Of a DNA stretch of 5,890 nucleotides, positions 1-5,890 are shown piece by piece. The translations under genes were made by a program, and so were the position numbers. The stretch's first letter is position 1, and each line of letters starts with the position of its first letter. The DNA comes from Elusimicrobiota bacterium (lineage in GTDB: Bacteria; Elusimicrobiota; Elusimicrobia; UBA1565; UBA9628), in contig JAMPYD010000140.1 of NCBI GenBank assembly GCA_023700845.1, positions 1 to 5,890 of the forward strand, given 5' to 3'. The notes below the pieces were generated by a model that made no database searches, was not told the origin of the DNA, and worked only from the letters and a program-made list of their open reading frames with translations.

Positions 1-548
1 AGGTGTGGCTGCTCAACCACCGCTTCCGCCAGCACCGGGAGTTCGTCACGCGCATCAGCCTCGGCAAGATCCGCGGCGTCGTGCAGGACCGCACGATCTG
101 GGAAGACACCATCTTCGCGCGCATGCTCAACCAGCATCCCGACAAGATCATCACGGACATGGACTACAACACCTACCTGGACCTATTCGACAACATGGTC
201 CTGCGCGAGCTGGTGTTTCCGCAGATCATGATCTACCTCGACTGCAGCCCCGAGACCGCGATCAAGCGCATCAACTCGCGCGGCCGCATGATGGAGTCGG
301 CGGTCAGCCTCGACTACCTGCGCATGCTCAAGACGAACTACGACCAGTTCATCGGCGAGATGGAGCAGGCGGGCGTGCGCATCCTGCGCATCAAGTGGGA
401 GACCTTCCAGCCCGTCAGCGAGGTCGTGCGCATGGTGCATGAATACTCTTTGAAGCCCTCGAGCTTCACGAAGTGGGTCAGGCCCCTGCGAAGGACGCCG
501 GCGATGAAGGCGAAAATCGCCGCTCCTCAGGAGAAGGCTCCTGTCTAA
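1..548 (+). CDS. Deoxynucleoside kinase (dNK/dGK-dAK family), 5'-truncated
   Basis: This is the C-terminal 181 residues of a deoxynucleoside kinase, which phosphorylates deoxynucleosides to their 5'-monophosphates in cytosolic salvage. The P-loop lies left of the window. The frame is open from base 3, and the GTG there is an internal Val codon. Counting visible residues, DR at 29-30 within DRTIWEDTIFA matches the family's DRS/ERS substrate-site motif. YLDCSPETAIKRINSRGR at 78-95 is the strand plus the arginine-rich lid over ATP phosphates (R89, R93, R95). The final ~30 residues are a basic, Pro/Ala/Lys-rich tail with no motif I recognise. Substrate choice (dA, dG or dC) cannot be read from this fragment. 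The stop TAA (546-548) overlaps the inferred start of the next gene, so the two are probably translated together. Family call is firm; specificity is open. Confidence 0.88.
   Translation, partial: VWLLNHRFRQHREFVTRISLGKIRGVVQDRTIWEDTIFARMLNQHPDKIITDMDYNTYLDLFDNMVLRELVFPQIMIYLDCSPETAIKRINSRGRMMESAVSLDYLRMLKTNYDQFIGEMEQAGVRILRIKWETFQPVSEVVRMVHEYSLKPSSFTKWVRPLRRTPAMKAKIAAPQEKAPV
528..543 (+). promoter_or_regulatory. Shine-Dalgarno sequence and small hairpin at the pgeF start
   Basis: CAGGAG (528-533) and CTCCTG (538-543) are perfect reverse complements around an AAGG loop. The left arm contains AGGAG, the likely ribosome binding site of pgeF. The right arm contains the CTG proposed as its start. 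A ribosome finishing the kinase gene, whose stop is at 546-548, would melt this stem, which would couple pgeF translation to the upstream gene. The sequence is visible directly; the regulatory role is inference, and a 6-bp stem can arise by chance. Confidence 0.4.
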
Positions 549-1266
549 CTCGGCCGTCGCCGCCGGTTCCTGGATCGAGAAGGATGGATTTCTTCTCGAG
601 CCGAGGCTTTATGCTTTAGGCTTGAAGCATGGGTTCACCACGCGCCGCATGGGGTCCATGAAGGAGTCGTCCCAGCGGGACGCCGCATCCGCCGTTCTCG
701 AGCTGCCCAATCCGTTGCTGTTGAAGCAAGTGCACGGGATAGCCATCCATCGCGCGGCCCATTCGGCGAACGGTCTCGAGGGCGATGGATGGACCATGGG
801 CCCCGGGGACGAGGGGCTTTGCGTCGCCGTCTACGTCGCCGACTGCATGCCTTTGTATCTTTGGACCGACGACGGCAAGTACGCGGGCGTTTTTCACGCC
901 GGGTGGCGGGGGATGGCCGCGGGAATGCCGACGAAGGCGGTGGAGGCTCTCGTCGAGAGGGGGGCGAAAGCGTCGCGGCTGCAGGCGGCGTTCGGACCTC
1001 ATATCAGCGCCAACGTCTATAAAGTAGGAAACGAATTGGAGAACTCGTTCCCGGCGTCATCCCTGATCCGGAACGGCAACGAAATATATCTAGATCTCGA
1101 CGCCGACGCCCGCCGCCAGCTCGAGGCCGCCGGCGTTCCGCCCCGGATGATCGGGCCCGCGGCGCCCTGCACTTTGTCGAACGAGGACTCCTATCACTCG
1201 TTCCGCCGTCAGAAGGACGGGGCCCGCATGCTCGCCTTCTTGTCTCTCGACCGGAGGCCCGCATGA
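541..1266 (+). CDS. pgeF: YfiH/PgeF family purine nucleoside phosphorylase ('laccase domain', peptidoglycan editing factor)
   Basis: Zinc enzyme of the YfiH/YlmD/LACC1 family. Members phosphorolyse or deaminate adenosine and related nucleosides; E. coli YfiH is also linked to peptidoglycan precursor editing. From the 541 start (241 aa), the metal-site motifs are QVHG (H65), ADCMP (C102) and HAGWRG (H119-G124), followed by FGPHIS and a C-terminal CT...SYHSFRRQKDGARM block. The frame is open from 508 and has no ATG or GTG before the conserved HGFTTR. The first standard start is TTG 622, which would remove an upstream stretch (WIEKDGFLLEPRLYALGL) resembling the family's N-terminal strands. CTG 541 lies 7 nt after AGGAG (529-533), so I chose it; TTG 622 is the conservative alternative. 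Codon use is more relaxed and A/T-ending than in hisC or cmk. The stop overlaps the hisC start (ATGA). Confidence 0.85.
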   Translation: MSNSAVAAGSWIEKDGFLLEPRLYALGLKHGFTTRRMGSMKESSQRDAASAVLELPNPLLLKQVHGIAIHRAAHSANGLEGDGWTMGPGDEGLCVAVYVADCMPLYLWTDDGKYAGVFHAGWRGMAAGMPTKAVEALVERGAKASRLQAAFGPHISANVYKVGNELENSFPASSLIRNGNEIYLDLDADARRQLEAAGVPPRMIGPAAPCTLSNEDSYHSFRRQKDGARMLAFLSLDRRPA

Positions 1267-2366
1267 TCGCGCCCCGCCGCGCCCTGCGCGACGTTTTCCC
1301 GTACCAGCCCGGCAAGTCCATCGCTTCGGTCCAGCGCGAGCTGGGGCTGAAGTCCGTGGTCAAGCTCGCGTCCAACGAGAACCCCATCGGCGCCTCGCCG
1401 CGCGCGATGGCCGCCTACCGCAAGGCGGAGAAGTACTGCGCGCTGTATCCCGAGGGCACGAGCCCCGAGCTGCGCGAGGGCATCGCCCGGTTCCATCAGA
1501 TCGAGCCCGAGTCGGTCGTCGTCGGCAACGGCTCCGACGAGATCATACGCCTCCTGTGCGAGGCCTTCCTCGACCCCGAGGACGAGGTGGTGGTCTCCCA
1601 GCACGCCTTCATCCGCTTCAAGCAGCAGGCGTCGATGATGGGCGCGCGCGTCATCGAGGTGCCGATGACCGACTGGACGCACGACCTGGCGCTGATGGGC
1701 AAGGCCGCGAGCCCGCGCACGAAGCTCGTCTTCGTCGCCAACCCGAACAACCCCACCGGGACCTACAACACGCTCGACGAGGTCTCCGAGCTCCTGGCCG
1801 CCGTGCCGAAGACCGCGCTCGTCGTCCTCGACGAGGCCTACTACCAGTACGCGGAAGGCATCCCGGGCTACCCGAAGAGCCTCCCCGGCCTCGTCCGCGA
1901 GCACGACAACCTCGTCGTGATGCGCACCTTCTCCAAGGCCTACGGCCTCGCCGGGCTGCGCGTCGGCTACGGCGTCGCCGACCCCGAGATCACCGGCTGG
2001 CTCGACCGCATCCGCATGCCCTTCAACGTGAACCTGCCGGCCCAGCGGGCCTGCCTCGAGGCGCTCAAGGACGACGCCTTCGTCCGGCGCGCGGTGACGG
2101 CCAACGACGCCCAGCGCGTCGTCGTCGCCCGCATGCTCGGGGAGCTCGGCTTCGGCGTCGGGGAGTCGGCCACCAATTTCGTCTTCGCGCGCTCGCCCCT
2201 GCCGGGGCGGGAGCTGTTCAAGGCGCTGCTTCGCCAGGGCGTCATCATCCGCCCGCTCGACGAGTACGGCCTCCCTCACTATGTCCGCGTCTCGATCGGG
2301 ACCGCGGCCCAGAACAAGGCGCTGCACGCCGCCCTCAAGAACGTCCTCGCGAAGGTGCCCGCGTGA
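1263..2366 (+). CDS. hisC: Histidinol-phosphate aminotransferase (HisC-type, possibly aromatic aminotransferase)
   Basis: PLP-dependent class I/II aminotransferase of 367 aa, the usual HisC length. HisC converts imidazole-acetol phosphate and glutamate to histidinol phosphate in histidine synthesis. Visible landmarks are PYQPGKSI near the N-terminus, LASNENPIGASP at 35-46, GNGSDEII, NPNNPTG at 160-166, DEAYYQY from D190 (pyridine-nitrogen Asp, with Y193), and SKAYGLAGLRVGYG with the Schiff-base lysine K225 and phosphate-contacting R233. A C-terminal VRVSIGT block contributes the substrate-carboxylate Arg. No catalytic residue is missing. The ATG overlaps the pgeF stop, and GGAGG (1253-1257) sits 5 nt upstream. 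No other his gene is in view. HisC paralogues near cmk and aromatic genes often act on phenylpyruvate, hydroxyphenylpyruvate or prephenate, so an aromatic role is a real alternative. Confidence 0.9.
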   Translation: MIAPRRALRDVFPYQPGKSIASVQRELGLKSVVKLASNENPIGASPRAMAAYRKAEKYCALYPEGTSPELREGIARFHQIEPESVVVGNGSDEIIRLLCEAFLDPEDEVVVSQHAFIRFKQQASMMGARVIEVPMTDWTHDLALMGKAASPRTKLVFVANPNNPTGTYNTLDEVSELLAAVPKTALVVLDEAYYQYAEGIPGYPKSLPGLVREHDNLVVMRTFSKAYGLAGLRVGYGVADPEITGWLDRIRMPFNVNLPAQRACLEALKDDAFVRRAVTANDAQRVVVARMLGELGFGVGESATNFVFARSPLPGRELFKALLRQGVIIRPLDEYGLPHYVRVSIGTAAQNKALHAALKNVLAKVPA

Positions 2367-3070
2367 CCAAGCGCAAGGGCCTGGTCATCGCGATGGACGG
2401 CCCCGCCGGGGTGGGCAAGTCCACCGTCGGCAACCTCGTCGCGAAGTCGCTCGGGTACAAGTTCATCAACACCGGAGAGATGTATCGGGCGCTGACCTGG
2501 AAGGCGCTCGAGGACGGCCTCGATCTCAACGACAACGAGAAGGTGCTCGCGCTCGCGAAAGGCCTTCGCTGGGAGTTCAAGCCCGTCGAGGAAGGCGGGA
2601 CCACCCTCAAGACCTTCATCGACGGCACCGGGGTCACGCTCCAGATCCGGGAGGAGCGCGTGAGCGTCAACTCCTCGCTGGTCGCCGGCAACCCCGGCGT
2701 GCGGAAGTTCCTGTCCAAGCTCCAGCGCGACCTGGGCGAGGGCGGCTCGATCGTCATGGAGGGGCGCGACATCACGACGAACGTCTTCCCCGACGCCGAC
2801 GTGAAGATCTACCTGGACGCGAGCCCCGAGGAGCGCGCCGACCGCCGCTATCGCCAGCTCAAGGCCGCGGGCCAGGAGGCCGATCGCGACAAGATCCTCG
2901 CCGCGATCCTCAAGCGCGACCTCAACGACCTCAAGCGCGAGATCAACCCTTTGAAGCAGGCGCCCGACGCTCTCGTCATCGACTCGACGAGGCTGACCAT
3001 GCATCAGGTCGCCGACAAGATCCTGCGCCGCATCCGCAAGGGCGCGAAGGCGAACGGCCATGGGAAATGA
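2363..3070 (+). CDS. cmk: Cytidylate kinase (CMP/dCMP kinase)
   Basis: Phosphorylates CMP and dCMP to the diphosphates with ATP in the cytosol, feeding RNA, DNA and CDP-lipid synthesis. The protein is 235 aa, close to the usual 220-230. The P-loop is GPAGVGKST (13-21), followed by INTGEMYRALT, the NMP-binding stretch that is usually D-[ST]-G-x-x-YR. EGRDITTNVFPDADVKIYL (from E133) corresponds to the family's GRDIGTVVFPDA block, with Gly replaced by Thr. R185, D189 and R192 keep the R-x3-D-x2-R spacing of the CMP-binding Arg/Asp residues, and PLKQAPDALVIDST follows. The start is GTG 2363, overlapping the hisC stop as GTGA, with a weak AAGG 7 nt upstream. The next in-frame ATG (2393) falls right at the P-loop strand and would be too late. 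Its stop overlaps plsC. Confidence 0.96.
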   Translation: MTKRKGLVIAMDGPAGVGKSTVGNLVAKSLGYKFINTGEMYRALTWKALEDGLDLNDNEKVLALAKGLRWEFKPVEEGGTTLKTFIDGTGVTLQIREERVSVNSSLVAGNPGVRKFLSKLQRDLGEGGSIVMEGRDITTNVFPDADVKIYLDASPEERADRRYRQLKAAGQEADRDKILAAILKRDLNDLKREINPLKQAPDALVIDSTRLTMHQVADKILRRIRKGAKANGHGK

Positions 3071-3663
3071 ATCCCGCCGACGCCAACTTCCCGATGCGCG
3101 TCCTCTCCGAGGACGTGGTGCGCGGCTTTCTCGGCGCGATCTGGGGCATCAAGACGACGGGCCTGGAGAACGTGCCGCTGGAAGGGCCGCTGATCATCGC
3201 CGCCAATCACGCGAGCCTGGTGGACGGCCCGCTCGTGGGCTCCGTGATAGGGTCCCGCCGCCGGCCTTTCGCGATGGGCAAGAAGGAGCTCTTCGAGAAG
3301 CCGGTCCTGGGCTGGTGGCTGCGCGGCATCGGCTCGTTCCCGGTGGACCGCACGGGGGACGCGACCTCGGCGATGCGCGCGGCTCTCGCGGTCCTCGAGC
3401 GCGGCGGGTGCCTGTACATGGCCCCGGAGGGGACCCGGGTCAGGTCCGGCGAGAGGCGCGCGCCCAAGGCCGGGGTGTCGTTCCTCTCGGCGCGCGCGGG
3501 CGCGCCGGTCGTCCCGGTGCGGGTGCTGGGCGCGGCCGAGTTCCCGCGGAGATTCCCGCTCGAAGTGCGTATCGGCGCGCCGCTGGCGCCGCCGAAGTCG
3601 GAGGACCGGGAGACCGGCCTGGCGTACGCGAAAGATCTGATGGAAAGGATTTACTCGCTTTGA
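3067..3663 (+). CDS. plsC: 1-acyl-sn-glycerol-3-phosphate acyltransferase (PlsC/LPLAT family)
   Basis: Transfers an acyl chain to lysophosphatidic acid to make phosphatidic acid at the inner face of the cytoplasmic membrane. The 198-aa protein carries the LPLAT blocks in order: NHASLVDG with the catalytic H48-x4-D53 pair; GSFPVDR at 89-95 (glycerol-phosphate binding Arg region); APEGTR with E121-R124; and the hydrophobic APVVPVRV block. There is no long N-terminal membrane helix, as in short bacterial PlsC forms, so it is probably peripheral or monotopic. The start ATG overlaps the cmk stop (ATGA). I see no good Shine-Dalgarno sequence at normal spacing, so expression probably depends on coupling to cmk. 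The position between cmk and rpsA is common in bacteria. Acyl and acceptor preference cannot be read, so a related lysophospholipid acyltransferase is possible. Confidence 0.9.
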   Translation: MNPADANFPMRVLSEDVVRGFLGAIWGIKTTGLENVPLEGPLIIAANHASLVDGPLVGSVIGSRRRPFAMGKKELFEKPVLGWWLRGIGSFPVDRTGDATSAMRAALAVLERGGCLYMAPEGTRVRSGERRAPKAGVSFLSARAGAPVVPVRVLGAAEFPRRFPLEVRIGAPLAPPKSEDRETGLAYAKDLMERIYSL

Positions 3664-3671
3664 CGGTAAAC

Positions 3672-3679
3672 TGAGGAGG
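3672..3679 (+). promoter_or_regulatory. Strong Shine-Dalgarno site of rpsA
   Basis: TGAGGAGG ends 9 nt before the rpsA ATG (3689). It is the strongest ribosome binding site in the window and lies in the only real intergenic gap (25 nt). This fits rpsA being translated independently and more highly than its coupled upstream neighbours. I see no terminator in the gap, so read-through from plsC is expected. Confidence 0.75.
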
Positions 3680-3688
3680 CGTACTTTT

Positions 3689-4903
3689 ATGCAGAAGCAG
3701 AACATGAACTTGAACGAGAAAGCCTGGGAAGCCGCGGAGCCCGAAGAGGGCGATACCGCCGCCGAGACCGGCGGAGAGACGATGGAGTCGCTCCTCGCTC
3801 AACAGTCGGCCACGGTGGACAAGCTCGCCGACCGCAAGGTCGCCTGGGTCAAGGTCATCACGGTGACCAAGGACTCGGTGCTCGTCGACGTGGGCGAGAA
3901 GAACGAGGGCACCGTGCCGCTCGTCGAGTTCGTCGAGGACCTCGCCGCGCCCAAGTCGCCGGCGCCGCAGGCCGGGCAGCGCGTGCCCGTCATCAAGATG
4001 GGCGGCCGCAACAAGGCGGGGCACGTCGTCCTGTCCCACCTCAAGGCGAAGACCGAGCTCGGCTGGGAGATGGCGATCAAGGCCCACGCGGAGAAGCAGC
4101 GCGTGCGCGGCATCGTGAAGTCCTCCGTCAAGGGCGGCTTCATCGTCGACGTGCAGGGCGTCCAGGCCTTCCTGCCCGCCTCGCTCGCGGACCTGCGCCC
4201 CGTGTGCCAGCCCGAGAAGATGATCGGCACCGGCGTGCGCTGCCTCGTCATCGAGGTCAACCAGTCCAAGCGCCAGCTCGTGCTCTCCCGCAAGGCCGTC
4301 CTCGAGGACGAGGCCGGCAAGCGCAAGGTCAAGATTCTCGAGGAACTTCGCGCAAGCGAAGTTCGCATCGGGCGCATCGTGCGCGTGTCGGCCGACGGTC
4401 TGTTGATCGACATCGGCGGGGTCGAGGGCACGGTCCGTCCCGCCGACATGGCCTGGGGCGCGGCGAAGCCCGGCGCCTTCGAGCGCGGCCAGAAGCTGAA
4501 GGTCAAGGTCCTCTCCAAGCCGGAGAAGGCCGGCGATCCCGTCTACCTCGGCATCAAGCAGCTGCAGCCGAACCCCTCGGACGCGATGCGCAAGAAGTTC
4601 GCGCCCAAGTCCACCGTCACCGGCAAGATCACGGAGGTCGGCGCCCACGGCGTGCGCTTCCAGATCGACCCGAAGACGATCGCCTTCGCGCCGGCCGCGG
4701 AGTGCGACGCGGACGTGATCTACAACATCGGCGACGCGGCCACCGGCATCGTCACCGGCATCGACTCCCACGCGTTCGAGGTCCGCGTCTCGCTGGCCCG
4801 CTTCAACGAGATCAAGGACCGCAAGCGCGTCGCGCAGTACATGAAGGCGCCGCCGCCCCTGACGCTCGGCCAGATCCTGTCCCCGGAGGATCAGGAAGGG
4901 TGA
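3689..4903 (+). CDS. rpsA: 30S ribosomal protein S1, four S1 domains
   Basis: RNA-binding ribosomal protein that helps bring mRNA to the 30S subunit. It has 404 aa: an acidic, low-complexity N-terminus (about 1-45, with MESLLAQQ), then four OB-fold S1 repeats at roughly 49-118, 136-204, 223-291 and 307-373. Repeat 1 includes VLVDVGEKNEGTVPLVEF; repeat 2 GGFIVDVQGVQAFLPAS; repeat 3 GLLIDIGGVEGTVRPADM. Repeat 4 is the most divergent. E. coli S1 has six repeats, so this is a shorter type like those of several other phyla. The ATG is set by a strong TGAGGAGG 9 nt upstream. The cmk-plsC-rpsA context supports rpsA rather than a generic S1-domain protein. A perfect hairpin at 4343-4364 lies between repeats 2 and 3. 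The stop overlaps the next gene (GTGA). Confidence 0.92.
   Translation: MQKQNMNLNEKAWEAAEPEEGDTAAETGGETMESLLAQQSATVDKLADRKVAWVKVITVTKDSVLVDVGEKNEGTVPLVEFVEDLAAPKSPAPQAGQRVPVIKMGGRNKAGHVVLSHLKAKTELGWEMAIKAHAEKQRVRGIVKSSVKGGFIVDVQGVQAFLPASLADLRPVCQPEKMIGTGVRCLVIEVNQSKRQLVLSRKAVLEDEAGKRKVKILEELRASEVRIGRIVRVSADGLLIDIGGVEGTVRPADMAWGAAKPGAFERGQKLKVKVLSKPEKAGDPVYLGIKQLQPNPSDAMRKKFAPKSTVTGKITEVGAHGVRFQIDPKTIAFAPAAECDADVIYNIGDAATGIVTGIDSHAFEVRVSLARFNEIKDRKRVAQYMKAPPPLTLGQILSPEDQEG
4343..4364 (+). repeat. Perfect 9-bp inverted repeat with GCAA loop inside rpsA
   Basis: The arms GAACTTCGC (4343-4351) and GCGAAGTTC (4356-4364) are exact reverse complements around GCAA, a GNRA-type tetraloop. In frame it encodes ELRASEV, in the linker that leads into S1 repeat 3. 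The codons here (ATT, GAA, CTT, GCA, GAA, GTT) end in A or T, while the rest of rpsA strongly prefers G or C endings. It lies mid-gene with no T-run after it, so it is not a terminator. It could be an RNA structure or a small inserted palindromic element. Confidence 0.8.
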
Positions 4904-5890
4904 CCCAGCGCGTCGTCGATGAAGTCCGCCTGAAGCCGGTCAAGAGCCCCTGGGCCTTGGCCGGCGGCTGGCTGAGCCCCTGGGGCGTCGCCCTCTCGGC
5001 GGGGGCTTCCATCATCGTGCTGTTCTCGGCGCTCGCGTTCATGCTGAAGGAGAAGCCGCTTCCGCGCTCACGCCCGGACCTGCCGGTTCGTCCGCAGGTC
5101 GCGACGCAGATCCAGGCCGCGCAGGAGCGGCTCAAGGCGAATCCGCAGGACATCTCGGCCCTCGTCGAGCTCGGCACGCTGAAATTCGAGAAGGGCCGGG
5201 ATTCCTACGTCGAGGCGATCAGCGATCTCGAGGAGGCGCGGGACCTCGGCGCGCTCGATCCGCGCATCTTCTACTGCCTCGGGATCATGTACCAGGAGGA
5301 AGGCCTGTTCCCGTTCGCGCTGACCGAGTACAAGCGCTTCCTGCGCCACTACCCCGAGGACAAGGAAGTCCGGATGCTGACCGCGAAGCTCTACTACCGC
5401 ATGGGCCTGTTCGGCGAGGCCGTCGACGAGTACGAGCGGCTGAAGTTCCAGGACCCCAGCGACCCGCTCATCGAGGAGAACCTCGGGCTCAGCCTGTGGG
5501 GGGGCAAGCTCGTCGACCGCGCCGCGGGCTCCTTCGCCCAGCTCAAGGCCGTCGGCGGCGACCACGCGCGGCGGGCCGAGTTCTACCTCGGCCAGATCGC
5601 GCTCGAGGCGGGCAAGTTCCAGGAAGCCTTCGATCATTTCATCGCGGTCGGCCCGGCCGATCTCCCCGGCCTCGAGCCTCAGCGCGCCCCCACGGGGCTC
5701 GCCATGGCCGCCCAGAAGCTCGGCAAATGGGAGGAGGCGCGCGCGGCGTGGGAGCTGGCCCTCAAGGCCGCGCCCGGCGACGCGAAGGCCTCCGCCGCCC
5801 TGCGCGAGGCCACGCGCCGCGCCGCCGCGGCCAAGAAGGCCGCCGACGCCGCGGCCGAGAAGGCGCGCAAAGCGGCCGAGAAAGCCGAGA
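4900..5890 (+). CDS. Membrane-anchored TPR-repeat protein, 3'-truncated
   Basis: Open frame of 330 codons running off the right edge, not assigned to a named family. Residues 1-27 are polar and basic with several Trp. About 28-49 form one hydrophobic helix (VALSAGASIIVLFSALAFML), likely an uncleaved signal anchor. A Pro/Arg-rich spacer follows to about 66. Residues 68-300 are helical TPR-like repeats: boundaries fall near NPQD (81), DPR (120), YPED (151), DPSD (185) and a clear last repeat, GKWEEARAAWELALKAAPGD (275-294). From 304 on it is Ala/Lys/Glu-rich, probably a long charged helix. The GTG start overlaps the rpsA stop (GTGA), with GGAGGA (4885-4890) 9 nt upstream. TPRs are scaffolds, so the likely role is assembling partners at the membrane, probably on the outer side; topology and partners are unknown. 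Confidence 0.85.
   Translation, partial: MTQRVVDEVRLKPVKSPWALAGGWLSPWGVALSAGASIIVLFSALAFMLKEKPLPRSRPDLPVRPQVATQIQAAQERLKANPQDISALVELGTLKFEKGRDSYVEAISDLEEARDLGALDPRIFYCLGIMYQEEGLFPFALTEYKRFLRHYPEDKEVRMLTAKLYYRMGLFGEAVDEYERLKFQDPSDPLIEENLGLSLWGGKLVDRAAGSFAQLKAVGGDHARRAEFYLGQIALEAGKFQEAFDHFIAVGPADLPGLEPQRAPTGLAMAAQKLGKWEEARAAWELALKAAPGDAKASAALREATRRAAAAKKAADAAAEKARKAAEKAE

Noticed and set aside
611..630. Inverted repeat ATGCTT/AAGCAT around TTG 622
   Set aside because: Six AT-rich base pairs with an 8-nt loop lying inside pgeF coding sequence if the 541 start is right; within chance expectation.
1209..2327. Long minus-strand open frame (372 codons) opposite hisC
   Set aside because: Its sequence is biased, low-complexity Arg/Ala/Gly/Asp-rich with no recognisable motif, and the + strand carries a complete HisC. 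High GC3 on one strand produces such antisense frames.
1556..2362. Upstream extension of the cmk frame into hisC
   Set aside because: The frame is open only because of high GC. The translation is Arg/Pro-rich nonsense until the GTG at 2363, where the cytidylate kinase fold begins.
3650..3670. Weak inverted repeat TTTAC/GTAAA at the plsC/rpsA junction as a terminator
   Set aside because: Only a 5-bp AT-rich stem with an 11-nt loop and no T-run. It would also cut rpsA from its operon.
3660..3687. Possible promoter (TTGACG then TACTTT, 16 nt apart) before rpsA
   Set aside because: The -10 match is poor (3 of 6), and transcription would begin inside the coding sequence, bypassing the strong Shine-Dalgarno site.
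3440..4771. Minus-strand open frame (443 codons) opposite plsC and rpsA
   Set aside because: Shadow of the GC-rich rpsA codons, with no family motif and a complete S1 protein on the other strand.
5812..5890. Ala/Lys/Glu-rich repetitive end as a DNA tandem repeat
   Set aside because: The codons vary and no exact unit repeats. It is a compositionally biased charged helix rather than a DNA repeat.

Overview
The window is one compact + strand gene run from a GC-rich bacterium. It holds a 5'-truncated deoxynucleoside kinase, a YfiH/PgeF-family purine nucleoside phosphorylase ('laccase domain' protein), a HisC-type aminotransferase, cytidylate kinase (cmk), a PlsC-type acyltransferase, ribosomal protein S1 (rpsA), and a membrane-anchored TPR protein cut off by the right edge. 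Coding density is almost total. The only clear intergenic space is 25 nt in front of rpsA. Four junctions are 4-nt ATGA or GTGA overlaps (pgeF/hisC, hisC/cmk, cmk/plsC, rpsA/TPR), so translational coupling is likely throughout.

Layout: 1-548 nucleoside kinase C-terminal part; 541-1266 pgeF, whose start appears to be a CTG overlapping the kinase stop; 1263-2366 hisC; 2363-3070 cmk; 3067-3663 plsC; 3689-4903 rpsA with a strong Shine-Dalgarno sequence; 4900 to the edge, the TPR protein. I see no rRNA, tRNA, mobile element, CRISPR array, rho-independent terminator or convincing promoter. The long minus-strand reading frames are GC-driven shadows.

The cmk-plsC-rpsA order is a familiar bacterial housekeeping arrangement, and HisC-type aminotransferases often sit near aromatic amino acid genes and cmk. 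The first two genes plus cmk all act on nucleosides or nucleotides: deoxynucleoside salvage, nucleoside phosphorolysis, and CMP/dCMP phosphorylation. plsC adds phospholipid synthesis and rpsA translation, so the run reads as a growth-linked housekeeping operon. Taxonomy is uncertain. High GC, a four-domain S1 and an Ala/Lys/Glu-rich TPR protein would fit a GC-rich Gram-negative lineage such as Elusimicrobiota or a deltaproteobacterial-type group, but the sequence alone does not settle it.

I found no new multi-gene system. Two small signals deserve a second look. One is a perfect 9-bp hairpin with a GCAA (GNRA) loop inside rpsA, in a patch of atypical codons between two S1 domains. The other is a 6-bp hairpin at the kinase/pgeF junction whose arms cover both the Shine-Dalgarno sequence and the apparent CTG start of pgeF.
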